Origin: CAYRKQ01 sp964621845 | GTDB taxonomy: Bacteria > Patescibacteriota > Saccharimonadia > Saccharimonadales > UBA7683 | DNA length: 5,975 nucleotides | Reading direction: 5' to 3' | Assembly (NCBI GenBank): GCA_964621845.1 | Contig: CAZUOL010000037.1 | Coordinates: forward strand, 1 to 5,975 | Part shown: in pieces, positions 5,889-5,975 of the stretch | Position numbering within the stretch: position 1 is the stretch's first letter | Layout of the letters: the number at the start of each line of letters is the position of its first letter | The notes under the pieces: generated by a model | Databases searched by the model: none | Seen by the model: the letters and a program-made list of their open reading frames with translations, nothing else | Told to the model about the DNA's origin: nothing | Position numbers and translations under genes: made by a program

Positions 5889-5975
5889 CACTTCGAGCTT
5901 GTGCTTGTGACTGTACGTCATCTAGCCCATAATGATCGACATGCGAGAAAACGAGGGTACAAAGGGCCGGACCCA
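5881..5975 (-). CDS. Possible C-terminal end of a convergent gene, unidentified
   Basis: On the minus strand a frame enters from the right window edge and runs 30 codons to a TAA at 5883-5881, ending with DDVQSQAQARSEK. About 40 percent of its codons begin with G, a mild coding-like bias, and the peptide composition is protein-like. I do not recognise the family. An open run of this length arises by chance about one time in four, and an opposite-strand frame from ATG 5877 is also open, so the call is weak. If real, it converges on the transporter, leaving a 74-bp gap between the two stops. Confidence 0.35.
   Translation of the reverse strand, partial: GPALCTLVFSHVDHYGLDDVQSQAQARSEK

Noticed and set aside
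5877..5975. Plus-strand gene starting at ATG 5877
   Set aside because: The GGGGAGG is 13 nt away, too far for a normal site, and the peptide is unusually His/Arg-rich. The opposite frame looks slightly more protein-like. Not excluded, so it is mentioned as a finding only.
5807..5975. tRNA or other structured RNA gene
   Set aside because: No cloverleaf, CCA-adjacent acceptor stem or T-loop consensus could be found on either strand.

Overview
The window looks like a piece of a Candidate Phyla Radiation (Patescibacteria) chromosome, most likely Candidatus Saccharibacteria (TM7). Three things suggest this: an unusually compact alanyl-tRNA synthetase with CPR-like motif wording, an FtsA/PilM-type actin-fold ATPase next to a membrane-anchored baseplate-J-like protein whose N-terminus resembles saccharibacterial proteins I recall, and a tightly packed layout. 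TAA, TAG and TGA all act as stops, so there is no sign of the UGA recoding seen in Gracilibacteria and SR1. The phylum call comes from remembered family features, not from a search.

Layout. The left 5 kb is one minus-strand cluster, read from right to left: alaS (4925-3030), a 33-45 bp gap, the FtsA/PilM-like ATPase (2996 or 2984 to 1686), a 10 bp gap, the baseplate-J-like membrane protein (1675-17), and an ATGA stop/start overlap into a gene cut off at the window edge whose first residues (MSSILGL) fit RuvX/YqgF. A divergent EamA-family (DMT) transporter runs from 4943 to 5806 on the plus strand. The last 169 bp hold weak hairpins and possibly the 3' end of a convergent minus-strand gene.

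How the parts may work together. alaS is a translation gene and probably only shares transcription with the genes behind it. The ATPase and the membrane protein are spaced for translational coupling. They recall the PilM/PilN arrangement: a cytoplasmic actin-like ATPase followed by a single-pass membrane protein with a cytoplasmic N-terminal part. A membrane-associated complex is therefore a reasonable inference, but it is not demonstrated.

Regulation. Only 17 bp separate alaS from the transporter, and this gap carries overlapping divergent -10-like boxes placed so that transcripts would have almost no leader. No convincing Shine-Dalgarno site precedes either gene. A perfect TATAAT also overlaps the first ATG of the FtsA-like gene and would favour its second ATG.

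The points most worth checking are the AlaRS that seems to lack both the beta-barrel and C-Ala domains, the ATPase/baseplate-J-like pair, and the leaderless promoters. Nothing here looks like a defence system, mobile element or CRISPR array.
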